Positions 8,207 through 17,748 of a stretch of 64,000 nt of DNA are shown here, piece by piece. Below the pieces are notes generated by a model. The model was not told the origin of the DNA. It ran no database searches and was given only the letters and a program-made list of their open reading frames with translations. Each line of letters opens with the position of its first letter. Position 1 is the stretch's first letter. This DNA is from Erythrobacter sp. (lineage in GTDB: Bacteria > Pseudomonadota > Alphaproteobacteria > Sphingomonadales > Sphingomonadaceae), in the NCBI GenBank assembly GCA_009993605.1, contig JAACTB010000009.1:1-64000 (forward strand). The letters are read 5' to 3'. A program made the translations under genes and the position numbers.

Positions 8207-8791
8207 CTAGCCCACCCAGGCCGCGACCTGACCGGCGACATCGTTCGCCGCCTGGTTCAGCGCCGAACCCACGCTCGCGACATCCGCGGTTACGCCCGGC
8301 ACGCGCGCTTCGAAGCGGCGTGTCTGCACGGCATTGCCCTGACCGGGGCGCACCGCATCGAACACCACCACAACGCTCTGGCTGCGCACGTCATAGCCGA
8401 ACTGGCGGAGCGTCCCCGTCAGGCGGTTTTCGGCGAGCACGCCGGGATCGTCGCCATCGATGACCAGCCGCCCGGTGCGGGTGCGGATGGTCTCGGCGAT
8501 CAGGCGACGCAATTGCCGCGCGGGCTTTTCGACCCACACTGCGTCCTCGAGATAGGCAATGCTGGTATCATCGACCTGGACGGGCACGCGGGTGTTGTCG
8601 AGCGCCGGGGCCGCTTCGAACTCCTGCATCACCAGCGCCTGCGCGGTCGAGCCGCCGATGGCGTTGCCGGCAGGCGCAGTCGCCGTGGGCGTCAGCGTCA
8701 ACAGGCTGTCGGGCACGTCGGGCCCGAAGCTGAGACAGCCGCCGAGCAGCAGGGCAGGTGCCAATCCTGCGAGAACACGGAACGATTTCAT
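8207..8791 (-). CDS. ABC-type transport auxiliary lipoprotein (Mla/PqiC-like)
   Basis: This is a periplasmic lipoprotein expected to work with the MCE transporter encoded just upstream. The start MKSFRVLAG is chosen because an AGGAAG motif precedes it by seven bases; the GTG at 8809 overlaps the neighbour. A signal peptide ends in a lipobox (ALLLGGC, Cys near residue 19). The 194-residue body matches the LPS-assembly-lipoprotein-like fold seen in MCE operons. It is the fourth gene of the mlaEFD-type operon, 14 bases after the MlaD-like gene. Confidence 0.8.
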   Translation of the reverse strand: MKSFRVLAGLAPALLLGGCLSFGPDVPDSLLTLTPTATAPAGNAIGGSTAQALVMQEFEAAPALDNTRVPVQVDDTSIAYLEDAVWVEKPARQLRRLIAETIRTRTGRLVIDGDDPGVLAENRLTGTLRQFGYDVRSQSVVVVFDAVRPGQGNAVQTRRFEARVPGVTADVASVGSALNQAANDVAGQVAAWVG

Positions 8792-8805
8792 CGCGGGACT
8801 TCCTC

Positions 8806-9753
8806 TCACGGCTTGTAATCGGGCAGCGGCTGGCTGGACAGCAGAGCGCCCGCCCCCTGCTCGTCGATCTTTTCGGTCACGTCGCGCAGCGCCTTGCTGG
8901 TCGCCCTGAGGTCGCGCAGCGTGGCTTCGGCGGCGGGCAGCGTGCTTTCGGTCAATTGGCGCGTGGCCGGGCGCGCTTCTTCGAGCGTCTGCTCGAGCGC
9001 CTTGGCGGCCCCGCTGGCAGAGGTCAGCGTGGCCCGCAATTGCGCCGCAATCGCTTCGCCTTCCTGATTGATAATCCGGTCGGTCGAGCGCGTCACGGTT
9101 TCGAACTCGTTCAGCGCCTCGCCCGCTTCGCGCAGGGTGACCTGCAATTCGGTCATGGTGCGTTCGATTTGCGGCGTCGCGCTGGCGAGGTCCGCGCTCA
9201 TCCGGTCGGTGTTGCGCAGGATGCCCGCGATCGAAGCCTGGTTGTCGTCCGACAGCAGCATGGTCAGCCGCTCAGTCAGCGTCGCCAGGCGTTCCAACAA
9301 CAGCGGTGCGTTGGCAAGGATTTCGCCGAAACCGCCTGCCTTGGGCGGGATCACCGGCACGCCTTCGGTGCAGGCGGTCGTCTCGCAGGTGATCGGCGGC
9401 TGGCCGCTGCGCGCGCCATCCAAGAGGATGGTGGACACGCCTGTAAAGCTGGACTGGATGGTGGCGGTTGTACCGACTAGGATCGGCGTATTGGGCTTCA
9501 CCTCGATCCGCACGCGCACAAATTCGGGGTCTTTCTCCCACAACACGATATCGCTCACCTGCCCCACCGGGACGCCGGTGAAGGAGACCTGCGATCCGGT
9601 GGCAAGGCCCGAGACCGAAGTCTTGAAAAAGATATCGTATTCGTCCCGATCCCCCTGGCCCAGACGCGCGAGCCAGATGACGAAGGCCGCCAGCGCGGCC
9701 AGAAGGACGAGGGTGACGACACCCACCCAGACGTGATTGGCACGCGTTTCCAT
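8806..9753 (-). CDS. MlaD-family MCE protein
   Basis: This is the substrate-binding MCE component of an inner-membrane lipid transporter. One N-terminal membrane helix (VWVGVVTLVLLAALAAFVIWLA, residues 8-29) is followed by an MCE domain (residues ~38-115, including GLATGSQVSFTGVPVGQVSDI). A long helical C-terminus of about 180 residues, rich in Leu, Ala, Thr and Glu, follows. At 315 residues it is the long alphaproteobacterial form rather than the ~180-residue E. coli MlaD. Its start lies three bases after the ATPase gene stop. Confidence 0.9.
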   Translation of the reverse strand: METRANHVWVGVVTLVLLAALAAFVIWLARLGQGDRDEYDIFFKTSVSGLATGSQVSFTGVPVGQVSDIVLWEKDPEFVRVRIEVKPNTPILVGTTATIQSSFTGVSTILLDGARSGQPPITCETTACTEGVPVIPPKAGGFGEILANAPLLLERLATLTERLTMLLSDDNQASIAGILRNTDRMSADLASATPQIERTMTELQVTLREAGEALNEFETVTRSTDRIINQEGEAIAAQLRATLTSASGAAKALEQTLEEARPATRQLTESTLPAAEATLRDLRATSKALRDVTEKIDEQGAGALLSSQPLPDYKP

Positions 9754-9756
9754 TGC

Positions 9757-10671
9757 TCAGGTCTTATCCTTTTTGGGCCGCGGATTGTCCAACGCTTTGA
9801 TCGTCTGTGCCGCGATCGGCTGGTCCATGTGCTGGCGCAATTCGTCGAGCGCCTGCGCGGTCAGGGCAGCACGCCCCCGCGGACCGTTGAAATATTCCTG
9901 AATCCATTCGTGGTCCAGTTCCATCAGATTGGGAACCGTATCGACCGCGATGACCTTCTTGTCGGCCAGCACGGCGACCCGGTCGCAGATCTCGTGCAGA
10001 CTGTCGAGATCGTGCGTGATCAGGAAGACGGTGAGGCCGAGCGCCTTCTTCAGCTGCAGCGTAAGCTGATCGAACGCCGCCGCGCCGATCGGGTCGAGGC
10101 CGGCAGTTGGCTCGTCGAGAAACAGCAGCTCGGGATCGAGCGACAGCGCCCGCGCGAGGCCCGCGCGCTTCTTCATGCCGCCTGATAATTCGGACGGGAA
10201 TTTGTTCACTGCCTCTTCCGGCAGGCCCGACAGCAGCACCTTGTAGCGCGCGATATCGTGCATGAGTTCGGGCGAGAGGTCGGGATAGAATTGCTTCAAC
10301 GGGACTTCGACATTCTCGCCCACCGTCAGCGTCGAGAACAGCGCCCCGCCCTGGAAGAGGACGCCCCAGCGATCGCGAATGCCCAGCGCCTCGTCCGGAT
10401 CGGCATCGGTGATCGAGCGCCCGAAGACCTTGATCGATCCTTCGGTGGGCGGCTGCAAACCGATGATCGAGCGCATCAGCACCGATTTGCCGGTGCCCGA
10501 TCCGCCGACCACGCCGAGGATTTCGCCGCGCCTGACCTTGAGATCGAGCCCGTCATGGATGGTCTGTTCGCCGAAGCGGTTGACCAGCCCTTCGACCACG
10601 ATGGGATAGTCGCCGCGGAACCGCTCGTGCCGGCCGACCCGTTCGTTCTGGGTTTCAGCGTTTTCGGCCAT
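9757..10671 (-). CDS. MlaF-type ABC transporter ATP-binding protein
   Basis: This cytoplasmic ATPase powers the MCE lipid transporter. It has Walker A GGSGTGKS, a Q-loop (FQGGALF), the signature SELSGGMKKRAGLARAL, Walker B LLFLDEPTAGLDP and the H-loop LITHDLDS. The ATG overlaps the MlaE stop by one base; a GTG three codons upstream is possible but less favoured. The 304-residue protein carries a C-terminal extension after EYFNGPRGRAA that is typical of this family. Confidence 0.93.
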   Translation of the reverse strand: MAENAETQNERVGRHERFRGDYPIVVEGLVNRFGEQTIHDGLDLKVRRGEILGVVGGSGTGKSVLMRSIIGLQPPTEGSIKVFGRSITDADPDEALGIRDRWGVLFQGGALFSTLTVGENVEVPLKQFYPDLSPELMHDIARYKVLLSGLPEEAVNKFPSELSGGMKKRAGLARALSLDPELLFLDEPTAGLDPIGAAAFDQLTLQLKKALGLTVFLITHDLDSLHEICDRVAVLADKKVIAVDTVPNLMELDHEWIQEYFNGPRGRAALTAQALDELRQHMDQPIAAQTIKALDNPRPKKDKT

Positions 10672-11783
10672 CACGCCCACCCCACACGGGTGAAGAAGAC
10701 GGCGAAGAAGGCGTCGAGCACGATCACCGCGAAGATGCCGGTGACCACCGCCATGGTGGTGCGCGAACCGACCTGTTCGGAATCGCCTTCCACTTGCATC
10801 CCGTTATAGCAGCCCGCCAGCGCGACGATCAGGCCGAACACCGGCGCCTTGATGAGGCCCACATAGAGATCGTAGGGAGGCACGACCTCCTGGATACGCT
10901 GAAGGAAATTCCAGAACGGAATGCCCAGCATCAGGTCCGACACCGCCGCCCCGCCGATGATCGCCATCACCGAGGCGTAGAAGCCCAGCAGCGGCATCAT
11001 CAGGATCGCGGCGAGGATGCGCGGGATCACCAGCGCCTCCATCGGCGCGATGCCGATCGTGCGCATCGCATCGACCTCTTCGGTCAGCTTCATCGTGCCC
11101 AATTGCGCCGCGAAGGCCGAGCCCGAGCGGCCCGCGACCATGATCGCGGTCATCAACACGCCCAGTTCGCGCAAAGTGATGCGGCCGACGAGGTTCACCG
11201 TCAGCGTCTCCGCGCCGAATTGCTGCAACTGGACCGCGCCCTGCTGGGCGATCACGATGCCGATCAGGAAGCTCATCAGGCCGACGATGGGCAGCGCCTT
11301 GACGCCGACCAGTTCGAGCTGGCGCACCAGCGCCTTGCCCCGGAAACGGCTGGGATGGCGGATCACGCTGCCTGCGGCGAGGATCAGCGCGCCGAGAAAT
11401 CCAATGACGCCGCGGGTGCCGTGCCGCGCACCGTAAATCTTTTGCGACCAGCTGTGGAAGATGCGCTGGCCCAGCGGCTCGCGCGGGGCGCTGGTTTCGG
11501 CATCGCTTTCCATGCCGCAGACCGCGTCCATCAGGCGCTGCGCACGCTCGCTCGCGCCGGTGATTTCGGCATCGTGCTCCCGCGCTAGATCGCAGGCGAT
11601 CCAGGCGCCGACCGTATCGATCTCGGAAACGTCGCTCAGATCGATCCGCGCGACAGGGCCTTCGACGGCATAGATCCCATCCTCGATTTGGGCGACGGAC
11701 GAGATGAGATAGGGCCCGGAAAGCGCAAGCACCCGGCCACCATCGTCCCTGTCATCGATCGAGAATTCGGCCACCCGGTCCAT
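10671..11783 (-). CDS. MlaE-family permease with N-terminal STAS domain
   Basis: This is the membrane component of the lipid ABC transporter. The first ~90 residues form a STAS domain ([18 protein letters not shown]), which in E. coli is the separate protein MlaB, so the two are fused here. The remainder is the MlaE domain with six hydrophobic segments, including [19 protein letters not shown] and the conserved [15 protein letters not shown] loop. The start MDRVAEFS has GAGGAT directly upstream. The longer track ORF reads through the tandem repeat and is rejected. It is the first gene of the operon. Confidence 0.92.
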   Translation of the reverse strand: MDRVAEFSIDDRDDGGRVLALSGPYLISSVAQIEDGIYAVEGPVARIDLSDVSEIDTVGAWIACDLAREHDAEITGASERAQRLMDAVCGMESDAETSAPREPLGQRIFHSWSQKIYGARHGTRGVIGFLGALILAAGSVIRHPSRFRGKALVRQLELVGVKALPIVGLMSFLIGIVIAQQGAVQLQQFGAETLTVNLVGRITLRELGVLMTAIMVAGRSGSAFAAQLGTMKLTEEVDAMRTIGIAPMEALVIPRILAAILMMPLLGFYASVMAIIGGAAVSDLMLGIPFWNFLQRIQEVVPPYDLYVGLIKAPVFGLIVALAGCYNGMQVEGDSEQVGSRTTMAVVTGIFAVIVLDAFFAVFFTRVGWA

Positions 11784-11877
11784 ATCCTCGCGCCTATGCG
11801 GCGAAAATGGCGGCTTGCCAAGGGTTTCGCTGCATCTGCTCCATCTCGGTACGCCACCGGACACCGAGCCGTTACCC

Positions 11878-11997
11878 GTCGCGCGGGGCGCTGGCGTTCC
11901 CTGTGTTGCCAGTCGCGCGGGGCGCTGGCGTTCCCTGTGTTGCCAGTCGCGCGGGGCGCTGGCGTTCCCTGTGTTGCCAGTCGCGCGGGGCGCTGGC
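11878..11997. repeat. 34-bp tandem repeat, three full copies plus a partial copy
   Basis: Three identical copies of a 34-bp unit beginning GTCGCGCGGGGCGCTGGC start at 11878, 11912 and 11946. An 18-base partial copy starts at 11980. Each unit can pair CTGGC with GCCAG across 12 bases. The array fills the gap between divergent mlaE and valS and stops 13 bases before the valS start. Because 34 is not a multiple of three, the array stays open in several frames and lengthens false ORFs on both strands. Confidence 0.97.
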
Positions 11998-12010
11998 AAA
12001 GGCTCCGCCC

Positions 12011-14722
12011 ATGAGCACCGCGACGAACACCCCGACCAGCACCGAACTTTCGAAGACCTTCGATCCTGCCGAAATCGAGGCGCGCTGGTACGCGCATTGG
12101 GAGGAGAACGGGCTGTTCCGCCCCGAACGGCCCGACGCCAAAGCCTATACGATCGTCAATCCGCCGCCCAATGTCACCGGCTCGCTCCATATCGGCCACG
12201 CGCTCGACAACACGTTGCAGGACATCGTGATCCGCTACGAGCGGCTGCGCGGCAAGGATGCCTTGTGGGTGGTCGGCACCGACCATGCCGGGATCGCGAC
12301 CCAGATGGTGGTCGAGCGCCAGCTCGAAGCGGCGGGCGACAAGCGCACCAATTATGCGCGCGACGATTTCGTCGCCAAGGTGTGGGAGTGGAAGGAAGAG
12401 AGCGGCGGCACAATTACTCGCCAGCTCCGCCGCCTTGGCTGTTCGATGGACTGGAGCCGCGAACAGTTCACCATGGACGAGCATTTCAGCCGCGCCGTGA
12501 TGCGCACCTTCGTGCAGCTGCACAAGGACGGGCTGATCTACCGCGACAAGCGGTTGGTCAACTGGGATCCCAAGCTCAAGACTGCTATCTCGGACCTCGA
12601 AGTCGAGACGCGCGAGGTTCAGGGCCATTTCTGGCGCCTGCGCTATCCGTTGGAGGACGGCGTCACGCTGGCCGATGGGCGCGACTATATCGAGGTTGCG
12701 ACGACGCGGCCCGAAACCCTGCTCGCCGATATGGCGGTGGCGGTGCATCCTTCGGACAAACGCTATGCGAGCGTGGTCGGAAAACATGTCGTCCTCCCGA
12801 TCACGGGACGCCGCGTTCCCATCGTGGCGGACGAGCATGCCGATCCCGAACTGGGTTCCGGCGCGGTCAAGATCACGCCCGGCCACGATTTCAACGATTT
12901 CGAGGTTGGCCGGCGCGCAGGGATCGCGGCGGGCGACATGCTCAACATGTTCGATGCGGATGCGCATGTCTGTCAGACGTCGGACGGTATGGTGCCCGAC
13001 GACCTCGTCGGCCTCGAACGCTTCGTGGCGCGCGACGCGGTGGTGGCGCGGATGAAGGAACTCGGCCTCCTCATCCCCCACGTCACCGAAAAGGATGGCG
13101 AGCGTACCGAACACGATGCCGAGCCGCGCACCATCCAGCAGCCCTTCGGCGATCGCGGCGGCGTGCCGATCGAACCCTGGCTGACCGACCAGTGGTATGT
13201 CGATGCCGAGACTCTGGCGAAGGATCCGATCGAGGCGGTGAAGTCCGGCGCGGTCGAGATCGTCCCGAAAAGCTGGGAGAAGACCTTCTTCAACTGGATG
13301 GAGAACATCCAGCCGTGGTGCGTCAGCCGCCAGCTGTGGTGGGGGCACCGCATTCCGGCGTGGTACGACGCCGACGGCCAGGTCTTCGTCGCCGAAACCG
13401 AGGAAGAGGCGCAGGCGATGGCTGGCGATGGCGTCAAGCTGACCCGCGACGAGGACGTCCTCGACACCTGGTTCAGCTCCGCCCTGTGGCCCTTCGCCAC
13501 GCTCGGCTGGCCGGAAGAGAGCGACCTGCTCGCCAAGCACTACCCCAATTCCCTGCTCGTTTCGGGCTTCGACATCCTGTTCTTCTGGGATGCGCGAATG
13601 ATGATGATGGGGCGCTATCTGACCGGAGAAAATCCGTGGCCGCGCCTCTATCTCCACGGGCTGGTGCGCGCCGCCGATGGCGCCAAGATGTCGAAATCCA
13701 AGGGCAACGTCGTCGATCCGCTCGGCCTGATCGAGCGCTACGGCGCCGATGCGCTGCGCTTCTTCATGGCGGCGATGGAAAGCCAGGGCCGCGACATCAA
13801 GATGGATGACAAGCGGGTCGAAGGATACCGCAACTTCGCCACCAAATTATGGAACGCGACCCGCTTCTGTCAGGCGAACGGCATCGGCGCGAGCGAGACG
13901 ATCGCCGCGCCCCAGGCCACTCTTGCCGTCAACAAATGGATCGTCGGCGAAGTCGTCGAAACCCGCGACACGCTCGACAAGGCGCTGGCGGAACTGCGCT
14001 TCGATGCGGCGGCGAACACGATCTACCACTTCGTGTGGGACCGGTTCTGCGACTGGTATCTGGAACTGATCAAGGGCCAGATCGACGACGAGACCCGCGC
14101 AGTCGCCGGGTGGGCGCTCGATCAGATTCTGGTGATGCTGCACCCCTTCATGCCCTTCATCACGGAAGAATTGTGGTCGAAGCAGGGGAGCCGCGCCGAT
14201 TACCCGCTGATCACCGCGAAATGGCCCGAACCCGGGGCCGAGGTGGACAACGAAGCTAAGGCGGAGGTCGATTGGCTGATCGCGCTCACCAGCGCGGTGC
14301 GCACGGCCAAGAACGAGCTCGGCATCGCGCCGGGTGCCAAGCTTGAGGCCTATTGCCCCGCCCCGTCCGCGCTCGCGCGCAAGGTCGCGGAAGAAAACGC
14401 CTCGTCGATCGAGCGCCTCGCGCGCCTTACGCCGATCCATTTCGCCGAAGCGCCCGCGGGCGCGGCGATGCAGATCGGCGCGGGGGAGGATGCGTTCGTC
14501 ATCCCGCTCGAAGGGGTGATCGATATCGACGCGGAAAAGGCCCGCCTCGCCAAGGCGCTCGACGCTTCGCGCAAGGAAGCGAAATCGCTCGAAGGTCGCC
14601 TCGGCAACGCCAATTTCGTCGAACGCGCCAAACCCGAGGCGGTCGAGAAGGCGCGCGGCGATCTCGCGCATCACACGGCCGAGGTCGAGCGGTTGGAAGC
14701 GGCGCTGGCCCGCTTGGGCTAA
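12011..14722 (+). CDS. valS: valyl-tRNA synthetase
   Basis: This class I synthetase charges tRNA-Val. It shows the HIGH motif ([15 protein letters not shown], residues 54-67), an editing domain with [10 protein letters not shown], and the KMSKS loop [18 protein letters not shown]-terminal coiled coil rich in Lys and Glu ([19 protein letters not shown]) completes the 903-residue protein. The start [10 protein letters not shown] has AAAGG eight bases upstream. The track ORF beginning at 11807 reads through the tandem repeat and adds 68 repetitive residues that are unlikely to be made. Confidence 0.97.
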   Translation: MSTATNTPTSTELSKTFDPAEIEARWYAHWEENGLFRPERPDAKAYTIVNPPPNVTGSLHIGHALDNTLQDIVIRYERLRGKDALWVVGTDHAGIATQMVVERQLEAAGDKRTNYARDDFVAKVWEWKEESGGTITRQLRRLGCSMDWSREQFTMDEHFSRAVMRTFVQLHKDGLIYRDKRLVNWDPKLKTAISDLEVETREVQGHFWRLRYPLEDGVTLADGRDYIEVATTRPETLLADMAVAVHPSDKRYASVVGKHVVLPITGRRVPIVADEHADPELGSGAVKITPGHDFNDFEVGRRAGIAAGDMLNMFDADAHVCQTSDGMVPDDLVGLERFVARDAVVARMKELGLLIPHVTEKDGERTEHDAEPRTIQQPFGDRGGVPIEPWLTDQWYVDAETLAKDPIEAVKSGAVEIVPKSWEKTFFNWMENIQPWCVSRQLWWGHRIPAWYDADGQVFVAETEEEAQAMAGDGVKLTRDEDVLDTWFSSALWPFATLGWPEESDLLAKHYPNSLLVSGFDILFFWDARMMMMGRYLTGENPWPRLYLHGLVRAADGAKMSKSKGNVVDPLGLIERYGADALRFFMAAMESQGRDIKMDDKRVEGYRNFATKLWNATRFCQANGIGASETIAAPQATLAVNKWIVGEVVETRDTLDKALAELRFDAAANTIYHFVWDRFCDWYLELIKGQIDDETRAVAGWALDQILVMLHPFMPFITEELWSKQGSRADYPLITAKWPEPGAEVDNEAKAEVDWLIALTSAVRTAKNELGIAPGAKLEAYCPAPSALARKVAEENASSIERLARLTPIHFAEAPAGAAMQIGAGEDAFVIPLEGVIDIDAEKARLAKALDASRKEAKSLEGRLGNANFVERAKPEAVEKARGDLAHHTAEVERLEAALARLG

Positions 14723-14749
14723 CGTCCTGATGCAGATGCCCGGATTCCC

Positions 14750-15484
14750 ATGCCCCTGACGCTCGCCACCCAGGCTCCCGGCGAGGCGGAGATCTTCGCC
14801 TCGGTCCAGGGCGAGGGGCCGAGCGCGGGCGCGCCGGTTGCTTTCCTGCGCCTGTCGCGCTGCAACCTCGCCTGCGTATGGTGCGACACGGCCTATACCT
14901 GGCATTTCGAAGGCGACGAGCGCCCGCATCGCGGCGACACGACCTTCGAGCGCAAAGCCAACCAGCTGACGCTGGATGAAAAGGACGTGGCGGAGCGCAT
15001 CGCGGCGCTGGGGCAGAAACGCCTCGTCATCACCGGGGGCGAGCCGCTGTTGCAGGGGCCCGCGCTTGCCAGGATGCTCGATCACCTGCCCGATATCGCG
15101 GTCGAGATCGAGACCAACGGCACCACCAAGGCGCCGCCCCGGCTGGACGTGCGGATCGATCAGTTCAACGTCAGCCCCAAGCTCGCGCATAGCGGCAATC
15201 CGGCGGACCTCGCCCTGATCGCGGAACGGCTCGACGCCTATGCCACGGATTCGCGTGCGGTTTTCAAATTCGTCGTCGCGAGCGAAGAGGATGTCAGCGA
15301 AGCCGCCGCCCTCGTCCGCCGCCACGCCATTCCGCCTGCGCGCGTGTTCCTGATGCCCGAAGGCACCGACAGCGCCACCCTGCGCGCCCGCGAGGCGTGG
15401 CTGGTGCCGCTATGCCTCGAACACGGCTTCCGCCTCAGCGACCGGCTGCACATCCACCTCTTCGGCGATACGCGGGGGACGTAG
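14750..15484 (+). CDS. queE: 7-carboxy-7-deazaguanine synthase
   Basis: This radical-SAM enzyme makes the 7-deazaguanine core for queuosine biosynthesis. Three cysteines in CNLACVWC (residues 38, 42, 45) form the CX3CX2C variant used by QueE. Other marks are SVQGEGPSAGAP, VITGGEPLLQG and EIETNGT. Length is 244 residues. It lies 27 bases after valS and may share its transcript. The queC, queD and queF partners are not in the window. Confidence 0.9.
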   Translation: MPLTLATQAPGEAEIFASVQGEGPSAGAPVAFLRLSRCNLACVWCDTAYTWHFEGDERPHRGDTTFERKANQLTLDEKDVAERIAALGQKRLVITGGEPLLQGPALARMLDHLPDIAVEIETNGTTKAPPRLDVRIDQFNVSPKLAHSGNPADLALIAERLDAYATDSRAVFKFVVASEEDVSEAAALVRRHAIPPARVFLMPEGTDSATLRAREAWLVPLCLEHGFRLSDRLHIHLFGDTRGT

Positions 15485-15806
15485 CTTTTTCCGCACGCCT
15501 GCGGCGTGTGATATCCTCGCGCCTGCGGCGCTTACTCTTGCGAACCGGCCTCCGCCGGTTCGTCCTCGGTACTGTTCCTCCCTTCGGTCGGGCACCTGCG
15601 GGCGCGCAGTCGCGCTTGCGGTCCGCTGGTCGCGGACCGGTTCATTCCCACCTTCAGGCTTGATCGCGGAGCTCGGGCCGCAGGCCCGCAAGGGCGACCG
15701 CCCGCCCGCAGCGCCGCAGGCGCGAGGATAGGCACCCGCGGAGGCGGGTGCACAAACAAGAAACCGCGAGGATATCGCTAGCGCGGACGCGCTTGCGGAA
15801 GACGCA
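15485..15806. repeat. palindrome-rich intergenic island with 20-bp outer inverted repeat
   Basis: This 322-base gap between convergent queE and the HerA-like gene has no credible gene. Bases 15512-15531 are the exact reverse complement of 15711-15730 (TATCCTCGCGCCTGCGGCGC and its partner). Inside are further stems: CGAACCGGC/GCCGGTTCG at 15541-15562, GGTCCGC/GCGGACC at 15620-15638 and CGGGCC/GGCCCG at 15674-15688. Beyond the right arm are GCACCCGC/GCGGGTGC at 15732-15751 and AGCGCG/CGCGCT at 15780-15793. The GCGAGGATA core recurs at about 15766. It may be a decayed repeat element or a structured RNA. Confidence 0.85.
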
Positions 15807-17651
15807 TCAGCTATTATTCCGCCAGCGCGCGACGATGCGTTCGACCTGGTCTTCTTCCCCGCCCGCCTGACTCCAGAGTTCGATGAAACTGGGATCGTCC
15901 GATGCGGGGCGCTTGGCCTCTTCCAGCGTGTCGAAGGCGACCCGGATCGGGATCGCCACGCCCTCGCCACAGATTATGCATTCGCGGTTGCGCAGCGCCG
16001 GGATCGAATCGAGGAAACCGCGCGCGCCTTCGGGCATGGCGGCCTTCACGAAAGCCTGGTCGCGCTCGTTGTTGAGGCGCATCGAGATGATGGTGCCGCA
16101 TTGCGACAGCACGCCTTCGGCCAGATCGCTCGGCCGCTGTGTGACGAGGCCGAGTGACACGCCGTATTTGCGGCCTTCCTTGGCGATGCGGCTGAGGATC
16201 TTGCCGACCGAACTCGCCTCGGCGTTTTTCTCGCTCGGAACGTAGCGGTGGGCTTCCTCGCAGACGAGGAGGATCGGGCGCGTCTTCTCCTCGCGGCCCC
16301 AGATCGCGAAGTCGAACACCAGGCGGCTTAGCACGGCGACCACGGTGGCGGTGACATCCGACGGGACGCCCGAGACGTCGATGATCGAGATCGGCTTGCC
16401 CCCACCGGGCAGGCGGAACAGCCTGGAAATGAAATCCTTCATCGTGTCCGCGACGAGCATGCCGGAGAACATGAACTGGTAGCGCGGATCGGCCTTGATC
16501 TCGTCGAGCTTGTTCTTGATCCGCATATAGGGCGCCGAATTGGTCGCCTTGTCGAGCTTGCCCATCGCGTCCTGCAAGGCGGCGCCGAGATCGGAGAGCA
16601 GATAGGGAACCGGGGAATCGACGGTGATCTTGCTGAGCTGGCTGGCAAGCCGGCTCTTCTGCCGGGCGGCAAGCAGGCATTTGGCGAGGATGTCGGCATC
16701 GACCTGCCGCGCGCTTCCCTCGCTGGTCAGGAACACCTCGCAATGCTCCTCGAAATTCATGATCCAGTACGGCATCTGCAAATTGGAGACATCGAGGATC
16801 TGACCCGTATCGCGAAAGGCCGCCGAATATTCGCCATGGGGATCGATCATGACGATATGGCCTTCGGGCGCTGCCTGACAGATGCGGTGAAGGATCAGCG
16901 CGGCGCTCGTCGATTTGCCCGTCCCGGTCGATCCGAGCAGGGCGAAATGCTTGCCCAGCAGCGCATCGACATAGAGACCTGCGCGGATATCCTTGGTCGG
17001 ATAGACGGTGCCGATCTGGATCGAACTGCGCCCGTCGCTGGCATAGACTTGGCGCAGGTCCTGCGTGGTGGCGGGATAGATCATCGCGCCCGGCACGGGA
17101 TAGCGCGTGACGCCGCGCCGGAACCCGTGGAGCTTGCCGGTGAGCTTCTCCTCCTTGCCCTCGCCGAGAAAATCGATGTTGGCGACGATGGAACCGGCGG
17201 CGCGGCGATCCTGGCGCTGGTCGCGCACGCTGGCGAGGAGCCAGCTATTGCCGACCTGGATCTTGATTTGGCTGCCGACTTGTCCGGTCATGGCGATCGA
17301 GGGGTCGGGATCGTCGATGCATTCGGTGAGGCGCTGGGTATCGATGGCGATCCGCGATCCCGCCCCGGCGACTTCGAGCACCACGCCGATCGGTAGCGCG
17401 GCGTTTTCGCTGGAATCCGGCGCGGATGGCTGGTCGGAGGCATCGGGGTTCTCGGACGCTTCCGGCTCGGCCCTGTTATCGGGTGCCCGCTGGGCCGTTT
17501 CGATCGCCGGGCGCGGTGGCTGTTTTTCGGCATCGACCTGGCGCAGACGATCGCGCAGCGGGGCGGGGCGCGCGCGATTCCCGCGGTCCTCGAACTCCTC
17601 CATCAGCGACGGGTCGAACACCCGGAAATTGCCCCCACCCATATCCGTCAT
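15807..17651 (-). CDS. HerA-like DUF87 hexameric ATPase
   Basis: This 614-residue protein has an acidic, Pro-rich and probably disordered N-terminus (residues ~20-85), then a HAS-barrel-like region with TGQVGSQIKIQVGNSWLLASV. A RecA-like motor domain follows, with Walker A LLGSTGTGKSTS near residue 240 and Walker B ILLVCEEAHRYVP. The C-terminal LVTQRPSDLAEGVLSQCGT segment with an arginine finger region is typical of HerA/DUF87 pumps. HerA usually works with the nuclease NurA at DNA ends, but no NurA-like gene is nearby. A second ATG three codons in is an alternative start. Confidence 0.85.
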   Translation of the reverse strand: MTDMGGGNFRVFDPSLMEEFEDRGNRARPAPLRDRLRQVDAEKQPPRPAIETAQRAPDNRAEPEASENPDASDQPSAPDSSENAALPIGVVLEVAGAGSRIAIDTQRLTECIDDPDPSIAMTGQVGSQIKIQVGNSWLLASVRDQRQDRRAAGSIVANIDFLGEGKEEKLTGKLHGFRRGVTRYPVPGAMIYPATTQDLRQVYASDGRSSIQIGTVYPTKDIRAGLYVDALLGKHFALLGSTGTGKSTSAALILHRICQAAPEGHIVMIDPHGEYSAAFRDTGQILDVSNLQMPYWIMNFEEHCEVFLTSEGSARQVDADILAKCLLAARQKSRLASQLSKITVDSPVPYLLSDLGAALQDAMGKLDKATNSAPYMRIKNKLDEIKADPRYQFMFSGMLVADTMKDFISRLFRLPGGGKPISIIDVSGVPSDVTATVVAVLSRLVFDFAIWGREEKTRPILLVCEEAHRYVPSEKNAEASSVGKILSRIAKEGRKYGVSLGLVTQRPSDLAEGVLSQCGTIISMRLNNERDQAFVKAAMPEGARGFLDSIPALRNRECIICGEGVAIPIRVAFDTLEEAKRPASDDPSFIELWSQAGGEEDQVERIVARWRNNS

Positions 17652-17748
17652 TGCAGCTCGGCCCTTGCGTGCGTTCGATTGGAACGTTCGCTATGCGATG
17701 TAAGCGGTTAAGAACGGGTCAATATCCACAGGGCCGGATGGCTAAGGG

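Noticed and set aside
11878-11997. CRISPR-like array
   Set aside because: The copies are directly tandem with no variable spacers and no cas genes are present.
11636-13657. 673-residue minus-strand ORF across valS and the tandem repeat
   Set aside because: It lies opposite valS and its apparent protein runs through the 34-bp repeats; it is a high-GC shadow frame.
15410-15970. ORFs inside the palindrome island (15397-15663 plus, 15410-15970 minus)
   Set aside because: They consist of hairpin sequence and overlap the queE and HerA gene ends; no conserved motif is present.
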